64,000 nt of DNA from NCBI GenBank assembly GCA_041538185.1, contig JBGORM010000001.1:620001-684000 (forward strand), written 5' to 3'. The notes below the pieces were generated by a model that was given only the letters and a program-made list of their open reading frames with translations, was not told the origin of the DNA and searched no databases. How positions within the stretch are numbered: position 1 is the stretch's first letter; every line of letters starts with the position of its first letter. Positions 1 through 8,475 of this stretch are shown piece after piece. Made by a program: the position numbers and the translations under genes. The DNA is from Melioribacteraceae bacterium 4301-Me. Lineage in GTDB: Bacteria; Bacteroidota; Ignavibacteria; Ignavibacteriales; Melioribacteraceae.

Positions 1-89
1 GTGATTTAGCCAAACTTGGTATTAGAGCCGTTATCGGTGGTTCTTTAGCAACACTTATGACAGCAACTTTAGCTGGTATTTTGTTCTAA
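1..89 (+). CDS. Nucleoside transporter, C-terminal end (partial)
   Basis: Only the last 28 codons are in the window, read from position 3 to a TAA at 87-89. They encode a hydrophobic tail containing LGIRAVIGGSLATLMTATLA, which resembles the C-terminal membrane segment of concentrative (NupC/CNT) nucleoside transporters. The stop codon overlaps the ATG of the following purine nucleoside phosphorylase by one base, so the two genes are probably one nucleoside-salvage operon: uptake followed by phosphorolysis. The family call rests on a short tail plus context. Confidence 0.6.
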   Translation, partial: DLAKLGIRAVIGGSLATLMTATLAGILF

Positions 90-910
90 TGGTAGATCTA
101 AATGAGAAATACGAACAACTTATTCAGGCTTTACAAAAACATATTCCTTTTGCACCTGAATTGTGTATTATACTTGGCAGTGGTTTAGGTGACTTTATAA
201 ATAAAATAAAGTTAGTTAATTCAATATCATCAAAAGAATTACCCAATTATCCTCAATCAACAATTGAAGGTCATAAAGGTTATATTCATTTTGCTAAACA
301 TGCTCAAAAAAAACTTCTCCTTTTCCAAGGAAGAATCCATTTTTATGAGGGTTACACTCTTTCTGATGTTTTTTTGCCTGTACATATAGCCTCAAAGCTT
401 GGTTGTTATTATTTGTTATTAACTAACGCCGCTGGTGGAATAAACAAAAATCTCGTACCAGGCGATTTAATGCTTAATGTTTCCTTCAATGCTATCAATA
501 TTAAAAAGGAACTGGCTAATACAATAGGTGTGATTACTATTAAAGAGAAAAATAGATTCTTAGATTTTCCTTCTGAGGAATTTAATTCTGTTATAAAGCA
601 AGCAGCAATTGAAGAAAAAATAAATTTAAAAGAAGGCAATTACTGGTATACCAAAGGACCTAGTTATGAAACACCCGCCGAAATAAAAATGATTTCACTA
701 TTTCATGGAGATGCTGTAGGAATGTCAACAGCTCACGAAGCAATTTACGGAGCAAAATTAGGGATGAAGGTTGCCTCTGTCTCTTGTATAACAAATTATG
801 CTGCTGGCTTATCTAATAAAAAACTCAATCACCAAGAAGTAATTGATACTGCTGATAAAGTAAAAAATAAATTTGAGAAATTAGTTAAAAAAACTATTGA
901 ATTACTTTAG
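89..910 (+). CDS. punA: Purine nucleoside phosphorylase (trimeric type)
   Basis: This cytoplasmic enzyme splits purine nucleosides with phosphate to free base and ribose-1-phosphate. The 273-residue protein has the length of the trimeric PNP/MTAP family and its signatures in order: ILGSGLG (28-34, phosphate loop), GRIHFYEGY (81-89), TNAAGG (112-117), GPSYETPAE (190-198), GMSTAHE (211-217) and N236 in CITNYAAG. The last is the base-contacting Asn that goes with 6-oxopurine specificity. The ATG overlaps the upstream transporter stop (TAATG), implying translational coupling and a shared promoter outside the window. Confidence 0.93.
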   Translation: MVDLNEKYEQLIQALQKHIPFAPELCIILGSGLGDFINKIKLVNSISSKELPNYPQSTIEGHKGYIHFAKHAQKKLLLFQGRIHFYEGYTLSDVFLPVHIASKLGCYYLLLTNAAGGINKNLVPGDLMLNVSFNAINIKKELANTIGVITIKEKNRFLDFPSEEFNSVIKQAAIEEKINLKEGNYWYTKGPSYETPAEIKMISLFHGDAVGMSTAHEAIYGAKLGMKVASVSCITNYAAGLSNKKLNHQEVIDTADKVKNKFEKLVKKTIELL

Positions 911-1121
911 TAACTACTTTTAGAATATTATCTTACAAAATCCACATAACAAAACTCTAAAAAACAAATCATCAAAACGTATAAGTTATGTTTTAGTGAA
1001 ATATAGAATAATATTATCGTAACTAAACTCTATTCTTTCAAGTCGTTGCTTGACATCTTAAAACTGCAATTAATGTGGTTTATTGCCTTATTTCTTAAAA
1101 ATTATTTATCTGCAAAATCAA

Positions 1122-1173
1122 TAAAGGGCTGCTCCCGTTTCGATTATTTCTAATCGAATCTTTAGACAGCCCC
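1122..1173 (-). terminator. Hairpin downstream of the TonB receptor gene
   Basis: Read on the minus strand, the sequence after the receptor stop folds as GGGCTG/CAGCCC (1126-1131 with 1167-1172), enclosing a perfect TCGATTA/TAATCGA stem with a 4-base loop (1140-1157). It is followed by CTTTATTGATTTT. The position 38 bp beyond the gene and the T-rich run fit an intrinsic terminator, although the long internal loop is unusual. The rest of the 911-1210 gap holds nothing recognisable. Confidence 0.5.
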
Positions 1174-1210
1174 AATACAAATTTCACTATGAATAATTCT
1201 TTCACAGTAA

Positions 1211-3970
1211 TCAGATACTAAAGCTTAACCGAGAATAAACATACCTCCCATTAAATCCAGACGGCAACATACTAGTGAATGGTAAGATACCATTAAAGCT
1301 GTTTATCTTAATTACCTTATCTGGATACACATCAAATAGATTATTAGCACCAATAGCAATGGTTAGTTCTTTTATTATCTTGTAAGAAGCTTCAGCATCA
1401 ACCAACCAAATTGGAGAAAAAGTTTGGTCCCTTGTTGGATCGTTATTAAATGATGTTACTTGTCCATATCTCTGTAATCTTGCCATAAAAGAAAAATTGT
1501 AGATTGAATAATTAGCTTGAAAATTCCATGAACTTAAAGGCTGACCACGTTCAAATCTTCCTTGCTCTACCCTGCCCAGCAAAGGTATTGTAGTTATACT
1601 TTGAAGCTGAGCAGGAGTTTGAATTTTGTCCTTGTTTGTAATGTCAGTCTTATTAAAATTAAGCGAAGCCATAAATCTTAATGTACCATCACCCAGCAGC
1701 AATCCGTATTTTGCTGTTATATCAAGTCCTTTAGTCTTTGTATCCAGGGCATTGGTAAAAAAGCGACCACCCGTAGCATTTACTCCTTTAGATTGCAAGA
1801 AATTAGCTATTCCCGAACCCGTAAAATTTTCTGTTAATACTATTCTATCTTTTAAATTAATTTCGTAAACGTCGATTGTAATTGCCAGGTTATTATCGGA
1901 AAAAGTTAACCCTCCACTAATATTTACAGATTTTTCAGCGGTTAAATCTTTTGCACCTAATGCCTTTGCAACTGCAGAGCTAACAGGGAAAGTGCCCAGT
2001 TCAAATGGAACACCGCCTATAAAAGTCGTAGCAATAGATGAAAAATATTCTTGGGATAAAGATGGTGCTCTAAAGCCAGTACTAATTGCACCTCTAAGCG
2101 CGAGATTAGGAATGAATTCATAACGTGCGTCAAACTTACCTGTCAAAGTCGAACCAAAATCGCTGTAATTTTCAAAACGAGCCGCTGCACCAAGAGATAA
2201 TTGTGCATTAATTTGATTTTCTAAGTCTAAATACACTCCAACATTGGTTCGACTTTGATTTTGTTCGTTGCTTGGAGCAAAGCCAGGGAAAACCTGTGAA
2301 CCTACAGGAGCCGGCTTTCCAGCATTCGGTCCATCAAGAATTGGTACACCACCATCTAAGTAAGATTTTGGTTCACCAGCAGCGATTTGATAATTTTCCC
2401 ACCTAAATTCTAATCCAGCCGCAATATTCAATGGATTTTCAGTCCCAATATCAATCTGCTTTGAAAAATCAATTGTTGTTGTTGATTGGTAAAATTTTAA
2501 TGCCCCTGCAAAAAACGAGGTGGGACTTTGAGCTCCATACGATGCGTTCAATGAATTATCCACATAGAAATTAAAAGAGTTACCTCCAAACACTTCTGCT
2601 GCATCATAAATTAAATCCCCCAAAGTTCCTTTGATGCCCGCAGCAAATGAGCCATCGTAAATTTTTGTATCAATCATTGGTAAAAATCCATCCGGATAAA
2701 TTGCACGAACATTTCTATCATCTAAAGAACGGCGATAAAATCCGCCAGCTGAACCTTTCCTAAAACTGTAACCGCCAAAAGAATAGAATTCAGTACCCTC
2801 AGAAATTGGAATAGAACTATTAAGAAACACACCAATGTCTTCTAAATCAGCATCACCAAATCTGTGATTTAACCTTCCAAAAGTTGCTTCGCGTGGGTCT
2901 GGTTGACCATTAATTGTAAAATATTGTTGTCTATAGTCTATGCCAGATCTATTTGTAAAATTATGTTTGCGATAGTCTCCGCTTAGATAAACAACACCAC
3001 CGTTAACATCAAAACCATAACCTAAGTGTACATTTTTAGAAATCCCATCTTGAATATTTACTTTTTCTGTTTTCCCGTCCCATGAATATGTGGAAGCATT
3101 TTCTCCGGGTAAATTACCTTCTGATTCTGAATATCCTCTTGTATAACCTGTTAGATACTCGCCATACGAAGTAGACACATCAAAACCTTTTTTAGATTTA
3201 AGTATAATATTAATTACACCAGCAATTGCATCTGAGCCATATTGAGCCGATGCACCATCTCGTAAAACTTCTATTCTTTCAATTGCTGAAGCTGGTATAG
3301 CATTTAAATCCGTTCCTGAAGAACCACGACCAATTGTACCATTCACATTTACAAGCGCGCTTGTATATCTTCTCTTGCCATTTATTAGAACAAGTACTTG
3401 ATCCGGATTCAGCCCTCTTAACGTAGCAGGACGAACATGATCGGAACCATCTACTATACTTGTTTGTGGTGCATTATAAGATGGAACTAATGATTTCAAC
3501 AAATCTGTTGTTAATGAAAACCCGGATTGCTCAATTTCTTTAGCTGTAATAATATCTATTGGCACTGGCGAATTGACAACAGTCCTGTCTTGTGTTCTTG
3601 TACCAACAACAACAACTTCTTGCGTGCCGATAATATCGTTTTGAAGCAAAAAATCTTGACTTATTGTCTCACTTGATTTAATATCAAATTCTTTCCTTAC
3701 CGTTTTATAACCTATGAAACTCACTTGAATTACACGATGGCCTGTAGGTACTCTTAAAATATATTCGCCGTTGATATTTGCAGTTGTACCAATGTTTGTA
3801 CCTATCACAATGATATTGGCGCCTACTAAATTTTCCCCTGTCTTTGCATCCTTAATTACCCCCTTTATAATTCCGTTTTGCGAAAAGGATAGTGAGTTGA
3901 AGACTATCAAAAAAAAGAATATCCCCCATAAATAAACATAATTGTTAAGCGGTTTTTGATAATAATGCAT
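1211..3970 (-). CDS. TonB-dependent outer-membrane receptor (SusC/CirA type)
   Basis: The 919-residue protein starts with a signal peptide (about 1-30). A carboxypeptidase-regulatory-like beta-sandwich follows at about 33-115 (GVIKDAKTGENLVGANI), typical of receptors from Bacteroidota and relatives. The plug domain spans about 125-245 (RGLNPDQVLVLINGKRR, IERIEVLRDGASAQYGSDA, GVINI), and a beta-barrel runs to the C-terminus (YSRLSFSI). It imports a ligand across the outer membrane using TonB energy. The substrate cannot be read from the sequence, and no SusD partner or metal/cobalamin gene lies next to it. The gene stands alone with its own terminator. Confidence 0.93.
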   Translation of the reverse strand: MHYYQKPLNNYVYLWGIFFFLIVFNSLSFSQNGIIKGVIKDAKTGENLVGANIIVIGTNIGTTANINGEYILRVPTGHRVIQVSFIGYKTVRKEFDIKSSETISQDFLLQNDIIGTQEVVVVGTRTQDRTVVNSPVPIDIITAKEIEQSGFSLTTDLLKSLVPSYNAPQTSIVDGSDHVRPATLRGLNPDQVLVLINGKRRYTSALVNVNGTIGRGSSGTDLNAIPASAIERIEVLRDGASAQYGSDAIAGVINIILKSKKGFDVSTSYGEYLTGYTRGYSESEGNLPGENASTYSWDGKTEKVNIQDGISKNVHLGYGFDVNGGVVYLSGDYRKHNFTNRSGIDYRQQYFTINGQPDPREATFGRLNHRFGDADLEDIGVFLNSSIPISEGTEFYSFGGYSFRKGSAGGFYRRSLDDRNVRAIYPDGFLPMIDTKIYDGSFAAGIKGTLGDLIYDAAEVFGGNSFNFYVDNSLNASYGAQSPTSFFAGALKFYQSTTTIDFSKQIDIGTENPLNIAAGLEFRWENYQIAAGEPKSYLDGGVPILDGPNAGKPAPVGSQVFPGFAPSNEQNQSRTNVGVYLDLENQINAQLSLGAAARFENYSDFGSTLTGKFDARYEFIPNLALRGAISTGFRAPSLSQEYFSSIATTFIGGVPFELGTFPVSSAVAKALGAKDLTAEKSVNISGGLTFSDNNLAITIDVYEINLKDRIVLTENFTGSGIANFLQSKGVNATGGRFFTNALDTKTKGLDITAKYGLLLGDGTLRFMASLNFNKTDITNKDKIQTPAQLQSITTIPLLGRVEQGRFERGQPLSSWNFQANYSIYNFSFMARLQRYGQVTSFNNDPTRDQTFSPIWLVDAEASYKIIKELTIAIGANNLFDVYPDKVIKINSFNGILPFTSMLPSGFNGRYVYSRLSFSI

Positions 3971-4156
3971 AAATCCTCCATTTTAGTTATAATAGAAATT
4001 CAATGGTGCTCTTTTGTTTTTTACACCTTTTATTTTTTATTGGTACTCACTATTAATTGAGTTTAACTTATTCTTCGTCAAAGGATAAAGAAGAAATTTC
4101 TGCCCATTTTGTTCAAATTATTAAAAAGCTAAAATTACTTTTAGATATGAACTGTA

Positions 4157-5893
4157 CTAAAAACCAACAGCTGCACCGCTGCCACGAGCATCAGAAGCGC
4201 CGTAAATAAATCCATTTTCCTGGTCGATCATTATTCCTTCTGCCAATCCTAAAATTGTAAACTTCTGCTCTGCTTCTTGAAATTTGTAACCCATTTTTTT
4301 CAGATTTTCTTTAACATCTTTAGACAACGATAACCTTTCATAATAAATTTCATCTGGCATCCATTGATGATGAATGCGAGGTGCGCTGATTGCCTCTGCT
4401 ATGTTCATTCCAAAATCAATACAATTTAAAATTACTTGAAGTACTGTTGTAATAATTCTTGAACCACCTGGTGAACCAATAATTATAAACGGTTTGTCAT
4501 TTTTTAGCACTATGGTGGGTGTCATTGAACTAAGTGGTCTTTTTTCTGGTTGGATAGAATTGCCTTCAGTACCTAACAATCCAAATTGATTATATTCACC
4601 AGGTTTAGCACTAAAATCATCCATTTCATTGTTTAACAAAAAGCCAGCTCCATCTACAACAATTTTAGAACCGTAAGCTGAATTTATTGTTGTAGTAACA
4701 CTAACAGCATTTCCAAATTGGTCATAAACTGAATAATGAGTAGTCTCATTGCTTTCTATAAATTTTTCTGGATTACCATGAGAAATTTGAGATGATGGTA
4801 CAGCTTGATTTTTTCTTGCTTCTATTTTTTCAAATATGCTTTTTGCATATTCTTTGGATATTAATCCTTTTTTAGGCACTTTATAAAAATCTTCATCGCC
4901 AAGTAAGTAAGTTCTATCAGCATAAGTGTACTTCATAGCTTCAACTAAACGATGTATATATATGCTGCTTCCCCAGTCATCTTTAGAAAAGTTATAATTT
5001 TCTAAAATGTTGAGGAGTTCTATAAGGGCGATTCCACCAGAACTCGAAGGCGGCATTGAAATTATTTTGTATCCCCTATAAGTTCCTTCAACTACTGGCT
5101 TTTCAATAACTTTGTATTTTTCAAGATCCTCTTGAGTTATATAACCGCCAAGAGACTTAATTTGCTTTATAAGAAGATTAGCAACTTTGCCTTTATAAAA
5201 GCCATCTATGCCGTATTTTTTTATCATTTCTAAAGTATTTGCTAAGTCTTCTTGTTTAAATATTTCTCCTGTCTCATACGGTTTTCCATTTTTAGAAAAG
5301 ATTTTAACTGATGAAGGATATTTCTTAAACTCATCTAAAAAACTTTTAAAAGAATCTGCAGTTCTATAATCTAAAATCCATCCATCTTTTGCTAAGTCGA
5401 TTGCAGGCTGAATTACTTTAGCAAGAGGCATAGTTCCATACTTATTCAGCGCATAAATTAGTCCTGCAACACTGCCTGGCACCGCAACAGAGGTTGCACC
5501 TTCTCTACTTAACGATGGAACATATTCACCGTTTACCAAATACATATCTTTATAAGCCGAAAGAGGCGCTTTTTCTCGATAATCAATAGCAGTATTTTTT
5601 CCATTACTTAAATGAATGACCATGTAACCACCGCCTCCTAAGTTCCCAGCGAAAGGGTAAGTAACAGCTAATGCAAAACCAGTCGCCACTGCAGCATCAA
5701 TTGCATTGCCGCCTTCTTCCATTATTTTAGTGCCGACTTTGCTGGCTAACTCGCTGGCACTAACAACCATACCATGTTTACTTCTTATTAATTGCGATGA
5801 TTGAGCAATTATGAAACAATTGCTAATTAAAAAAAACAGCAATATTTTTTTAAAAGAGCTGTGATGTGTAATATTGAAATGGTTCATGGACAC
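4157..5893 (-). CDS. ggt: Gamma-glutamyltransferase (secreted glutathione hydrolase)
   Basis: The 578-residue Ntn-hydrolase precursor begins with a hydrophobic export signal (about 15-31). HGMVVSASELASKVG and GGNAIDAAVATGFAL are family hallmarks. R106 in DYREKAP matches the gamma-glutamate-binding arginine. T384 in SNETTHYSV is the expected autocleavage site and nucleophile, so the chain should split into about 383- and 195-residue subunits. PPSSSGG (281-287) and LSSMTPTIVL are also conserved. It probably degrades glutathione or gamma-glutamyl peptides in the periplasm. It is a monocistronic gene between the receptor and rsmE. Confidence 0.95.
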   Translation of the reverse strand: MSMNHFNITHHSSFKKILLFFLISNCFIIAQSSQLIRSKHGMVVSASELASKVGTKIMEEGGNAIDAAVATGFALAVTYPFAGNLGGGGYMVIHLSNGKNTAIDYREKAPLSAYKDMYLVNGEYVPSLSREGATSVAVPGSVAGLIYALNKYGTMPLAKVIQPAIDLAKDGWILDYRTADSFKSFLDEFKKYPSSVKIFSKNGKPYETGEIFKQEDLANTLEMIKKYGIDGFYKGKVANLLIKQIKSLGGYITQEDLEKYKVIEKPVVEGTYRGYKIISMPPSSSGGIALIELLNILENYNFSKDDWGSSIYIHRLVEAMKYTYADRTYLLGDEDFYKVPKKGLISKEYAKSIFEKIEARKNQAVPSSQISHGNPEKFIESNETTHYSVYDQFGNAVSVTTTINSAYGSKIVVDGAGFLLNNEMDDFSAKPGEYNQFGLLGTEGNSIQPEKRPLSSMTPTIVLKNDKPFIIIGSPGGSRIITTVLQVILNCIDFGMNIAEAISAPRIHHQWMPDEIYYERLSLSKDVKENLKKMGYKFQEAEQKFTILGLAEGIMIDQENGFIYGASDARGSGAAVGF

Positions 5894-5985
5894 TAAATCC
5901 GATTAGGTAAAATTTAGTGACCAATATATTATCTGAAATGGCTTTTGTCAATAAATGTTTTATATGAATAAAATAATAATGTGCA

Positions 5986-6708
5986 TTAACTTTCAAGAAG
6001 ATTGTTAAGAATTGCAGAAACATATATGATCGCTGTCTCTGTCCTTAAACGATTGTTAGAAAGTTTAATCTTTCTTTTATTCTCAATCATATCAATTTCA
6101 GAACTATTTAGGCCACCTTCTGGACCAAAGATTAGGTAAAGTTTATCGGATTTCGACTTTTCAACACACTCTATAAAATCCCTTATAGTTTGATTTGTGT
6201 TTTGTTCGAAAAAAATTTTTATACCTTCGAACTCATTAAGTTTGCTGAGATTCTCCAAGACGGCAATATTAGGTAACCATGTGTGCAATGACTGTTTCAT
6301 TGCAGAGAGCAATATTTTCTGCCATCTGCTTACTTTAAAATTTTTCATAATACTGCGGGAAGACCTAAAAACCAAAAAGTTAGTTATGCCTAACTCGACT
6401 GCTTTTTCCAATGCAAATTCAAAACGATAAGGCGATTTTAGTAATGGAAGACAAATGATGATATTACTAAAAGGATTATCAAATTGATTGACCTCAACAA
6501 TTCTGCATGTAATCTCTCTCTGTTTTATGTTTTCTATTACTGCCTCAAAAATATTACCCTTACCATTTGTTACGAATATCTGATTTCCAATTTTATGGCG
6601 CATCACATCAATTATGTGATGTGCTTCTTCGCCATCAATTTTTATTTGGCCATTATTGATATTCGGAGAAAAATAAAGTTCAATATTAGAAAGCGAATCC
6701 AGTCCCAA
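5986..6708 (-). CDS. rsmE: 16S rRNA m3U1498 methyltransferase
   Basis: This SPOUT-fold enzyme N3-methylates U1498 of 16S rRNA. The N-terminal PUA-like part contains GEEAHHIIDVMRHKIG. The C-terminal knot carries LIFGPEGGLNSSEI and LSNNRLRTETAI, the SAM-binding signature of RsmE. The length (240 aa) is normal. The start is a TTG inside the end of the upstream Omp85 gene. I accept it because AAAGGAG lies 9 bases before it, although the domain proper starts only at IELYFSP (about residue 9). The 23-bp overlap implies coupling to the upstream gene. Confidence 0.92.
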   Translation of the reverse strand: MGLDSLSNIELYFSPNINNGQIKIDGEEAHHIIDVMRHKIGNQIFVTNGKGNIFEAVIENIKQREITCRIVEVNQFDNPFSNIIICLPLLKSPYRFEFALEKAVELGITNFLVFRSSRSIMKNFKVSRWQKILLSAMKQSLHTWLPNIAVLENLSKLNEFEGIKIFFEQNTNQTIRDFIECVEKSKSDKLYLIFGPEGGLNSSEIDMIENKRKIKLSNNRLRTETAIIYVSAILNNLLES

Positions 6709-8068
6709 TTATAAATTCTCCTTTACCTAATTCATTTACTGCGTATTCGAATCTTATTGCATTATATGGTAAAATAAGTAATGTAATCCCTAAGCCGTAT
6801 CCAGAATAGAAATCATTAAATTTTATCTTATCTAAATAGTTATATGTTGCACCAGCATCTGCAAAAGTCGTAATATAAATTCCAATTCTTGCAGAGGTTA
6901 ATTTTCGTGGTAACAATGGTATTTTCAAGCTAAGGTCCCATTCTTTTAATAAAGGGTAACTAAATTCGACTGAAGTAAGTATTGAATTATAGCCCTCTTT
7001 ATAATCATTAATATGACCTCTTACATACTCACTGTATCCTAAATATGAATAATCATAATAAGGTATAATTCTACCAAATGTTGATCTTGTTGCTATTTTA
7101 AATCGACCAATAAAATCGCCGTAAATATTCTTATGCTCTTGGAATTCTATTCTTAAAATATTGTATGATATATTGTCGATCCCAAATCCTTTATGTGTAA
7201 ATTGAATAGAAGAGTAAATTCCCTCTTGCGAAAATTGCTTTAAATCGCGTGAGTCAAATTCGTAGCCAGAGCTTAACCAAACAGTCCTATCAATCGATGA
7301 AGAAGATGCAGAAATGCCAAAGATATTGTTAGAAGGAAAAGTTACATAATCAAAACCAAATGCAACATAAATTTTATTGAACTGATTTAGTCTCTTTGAT
7401 AAGCTTAAAGCTGTAGAATAAAATATATTGTTAAAGTCACCTCCATAAAGCAGCTTAGCCGCATTACTTTTGTTGCTAATTTTTTGATAAGCAAGTGCAA
7501 ATGAAATACCAATGTTTTCATCATATTGAAAAGCTGGATTATCATATAGCAAAGTAAAAAAGGGATCATAACCAAAATTTATTGTTGACCTTAATACCTC
7601 ATTTCTTCCTCGAAAGTTTTTATAGGTTAGATGCAAACCGTAAGAGTATTTTTTTGCTCCGTTGGATTTACTGATAAAAGGAATCGGATAGATGTACCAA
7701 GATTCATTAACATCAATAAAAACAATTGAATATCCATTTGTTTCCTTCGGATAAATCTCAACTTTGCTAAATAAATTCAAGCTAAAAATTCTTTCACGAT
7801 TATATTCAATATCTGATTTACTAATAACATCCCCTTTCTTAAAAGTAAGTTCTCTTAAAATGATAAAATCCTGCGTAATGTCATTTCCTTTAATTACTAT
7901 TGAATCAACTCTGATTACATCATCAAGCACAGAATCAGCTGCAACAGCAGAGTTACTTTCAAATGCAAAAAGTAATAATGGTGAACAGGCATAAATCAAT
8001 ATAAATTTAATAATAGAATGGTTACGAAAGAATTGTTTGCTCATTAAAAAATTTTGAATTGGTTTCAC
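6686..8068 (-). CDS. Omp85-family outer-membrane protein with one POTRA domain
   Basis: After an export signal (about 20-44) there is a single POTRA-like domain (about 53-120: RVDSIVIKGNDITQDFIILR...KGDVISKSDIE...LFSKVEI). A beta-barrel follows (about 130-460) with GYSEYVRGH, like the bacterial surface-antigen barrel of BamA/TamA/FhaC relatives, and ends in aromatic GTGFAF. At 460 residues it is much shorter than BamA (five POTRAs), so it is more likely a TamA- or patatin-associated-type Omp85 than the essential assembly factor. The annotated start is GTG, overlapping the upstream stop (GTGA). An ATG at 8044 would give a more standard signal peptide. Confidence 0.82.
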   Translation of the reverse strand: MKPIQNFLMSKQFFRNHSIIKFILIYACSPLLLFAFESNSAVAADSVLDDVIRVDSIVIKGNDITQDFIILRELTFKKGDVISKSDIEYNRERIFSLNLFSKVEIYPKETNGYSIVFIDVNESWYIYPIPFISKSNGAKKYSYGLHLTYKNFRGRNEVLRSTINFGYDPFFTLLYDNPAFQYDENIGISFALAYQKISNKSNAAKLLYGGDFNNIFYSTALSLSKRLNQFNKIYVAFGFDYVTFPSNNIFGISASSSSIDRTVWLSSGYEFDSRDLKQFSQEGIYSSIQFTHKGFGIDNISYNILRIEFQEHKNIYGDFIGRFKIATRSTFGRIIPYYDYSYLGYSEYVRGHINDYKEGYNSILTSVEFSYPLLKEWDLSLKIPLLPRKLTSARIGIYITTFADAGATYNYLDKIKFNDFYSGYGLGITLLILPYNAIRFEYAVNELGKGEFIIGTGFAF

Positions 8069-8475
8069 ATCAAAATATTATACATTACTTTAATGCAAGT
8101 ATCTTGGATTACAGTAATTCCTTCTCTAACTACAGGCTCAACTGCCTCATCATTTCTAATGCCAAGTTGTAACCAAAGTACTTTCGGTTTAACAAAAAGT
8201 ACATCATTTATAATTTCCGGAATGTCATTCGATTTTCTGAAGACGTTAACTATATCAATTTTGTAGGGAATTTTTAGTAACGATGGGTAAACTTCTATAC
8301 TGTCAATTTTTATATCTAGATTAGGATTTACTCCAACTACATTATATCCTCGTTCAAGCAAAAAACCCGCTATTTCTCTGCTAATCTTAAAAGGGTTTCT
8401 CGAAATTCCAACCACAGCTATAGTTTTTGATTCGGTCAATATTTTTTTTATTTGAGAATTCGGTATTGTGTTCAT
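8065..8475 (-). CDS. CoA-binding domain protein (YccU-like)
   Basis: This 136-residue single-domain Rossmann protein contains [20 protein letters not shown] near the N-terminus, then [14 protein letters not shown] and [12 protein letters not shown], with a conserved Cys near the end (IQDTCIKV). These are the features of the CoA_binding_2 family related to the succinyl-CoA ligase nucleotide/CoA fold. No catalytic role is established for stand-alone members. It overlaps gcvP by 4 bases upstream and the Omp85 gene by 4 bases downstream, so it sits inside an operon. Confidence 0.85.
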   Translation of the reverse strand: MNTIPNSQIKKILTESKTIAVVGISRNPFKISREIAGFLLERGYNVVGVNPNLDIKIDSIEVYPSLLKIPYKIDIVNVFRKSNDIPEIINDVLFVKPKVLWLQLGIRNDEAVEPVVREGITVIQDTCIKVMYNILM

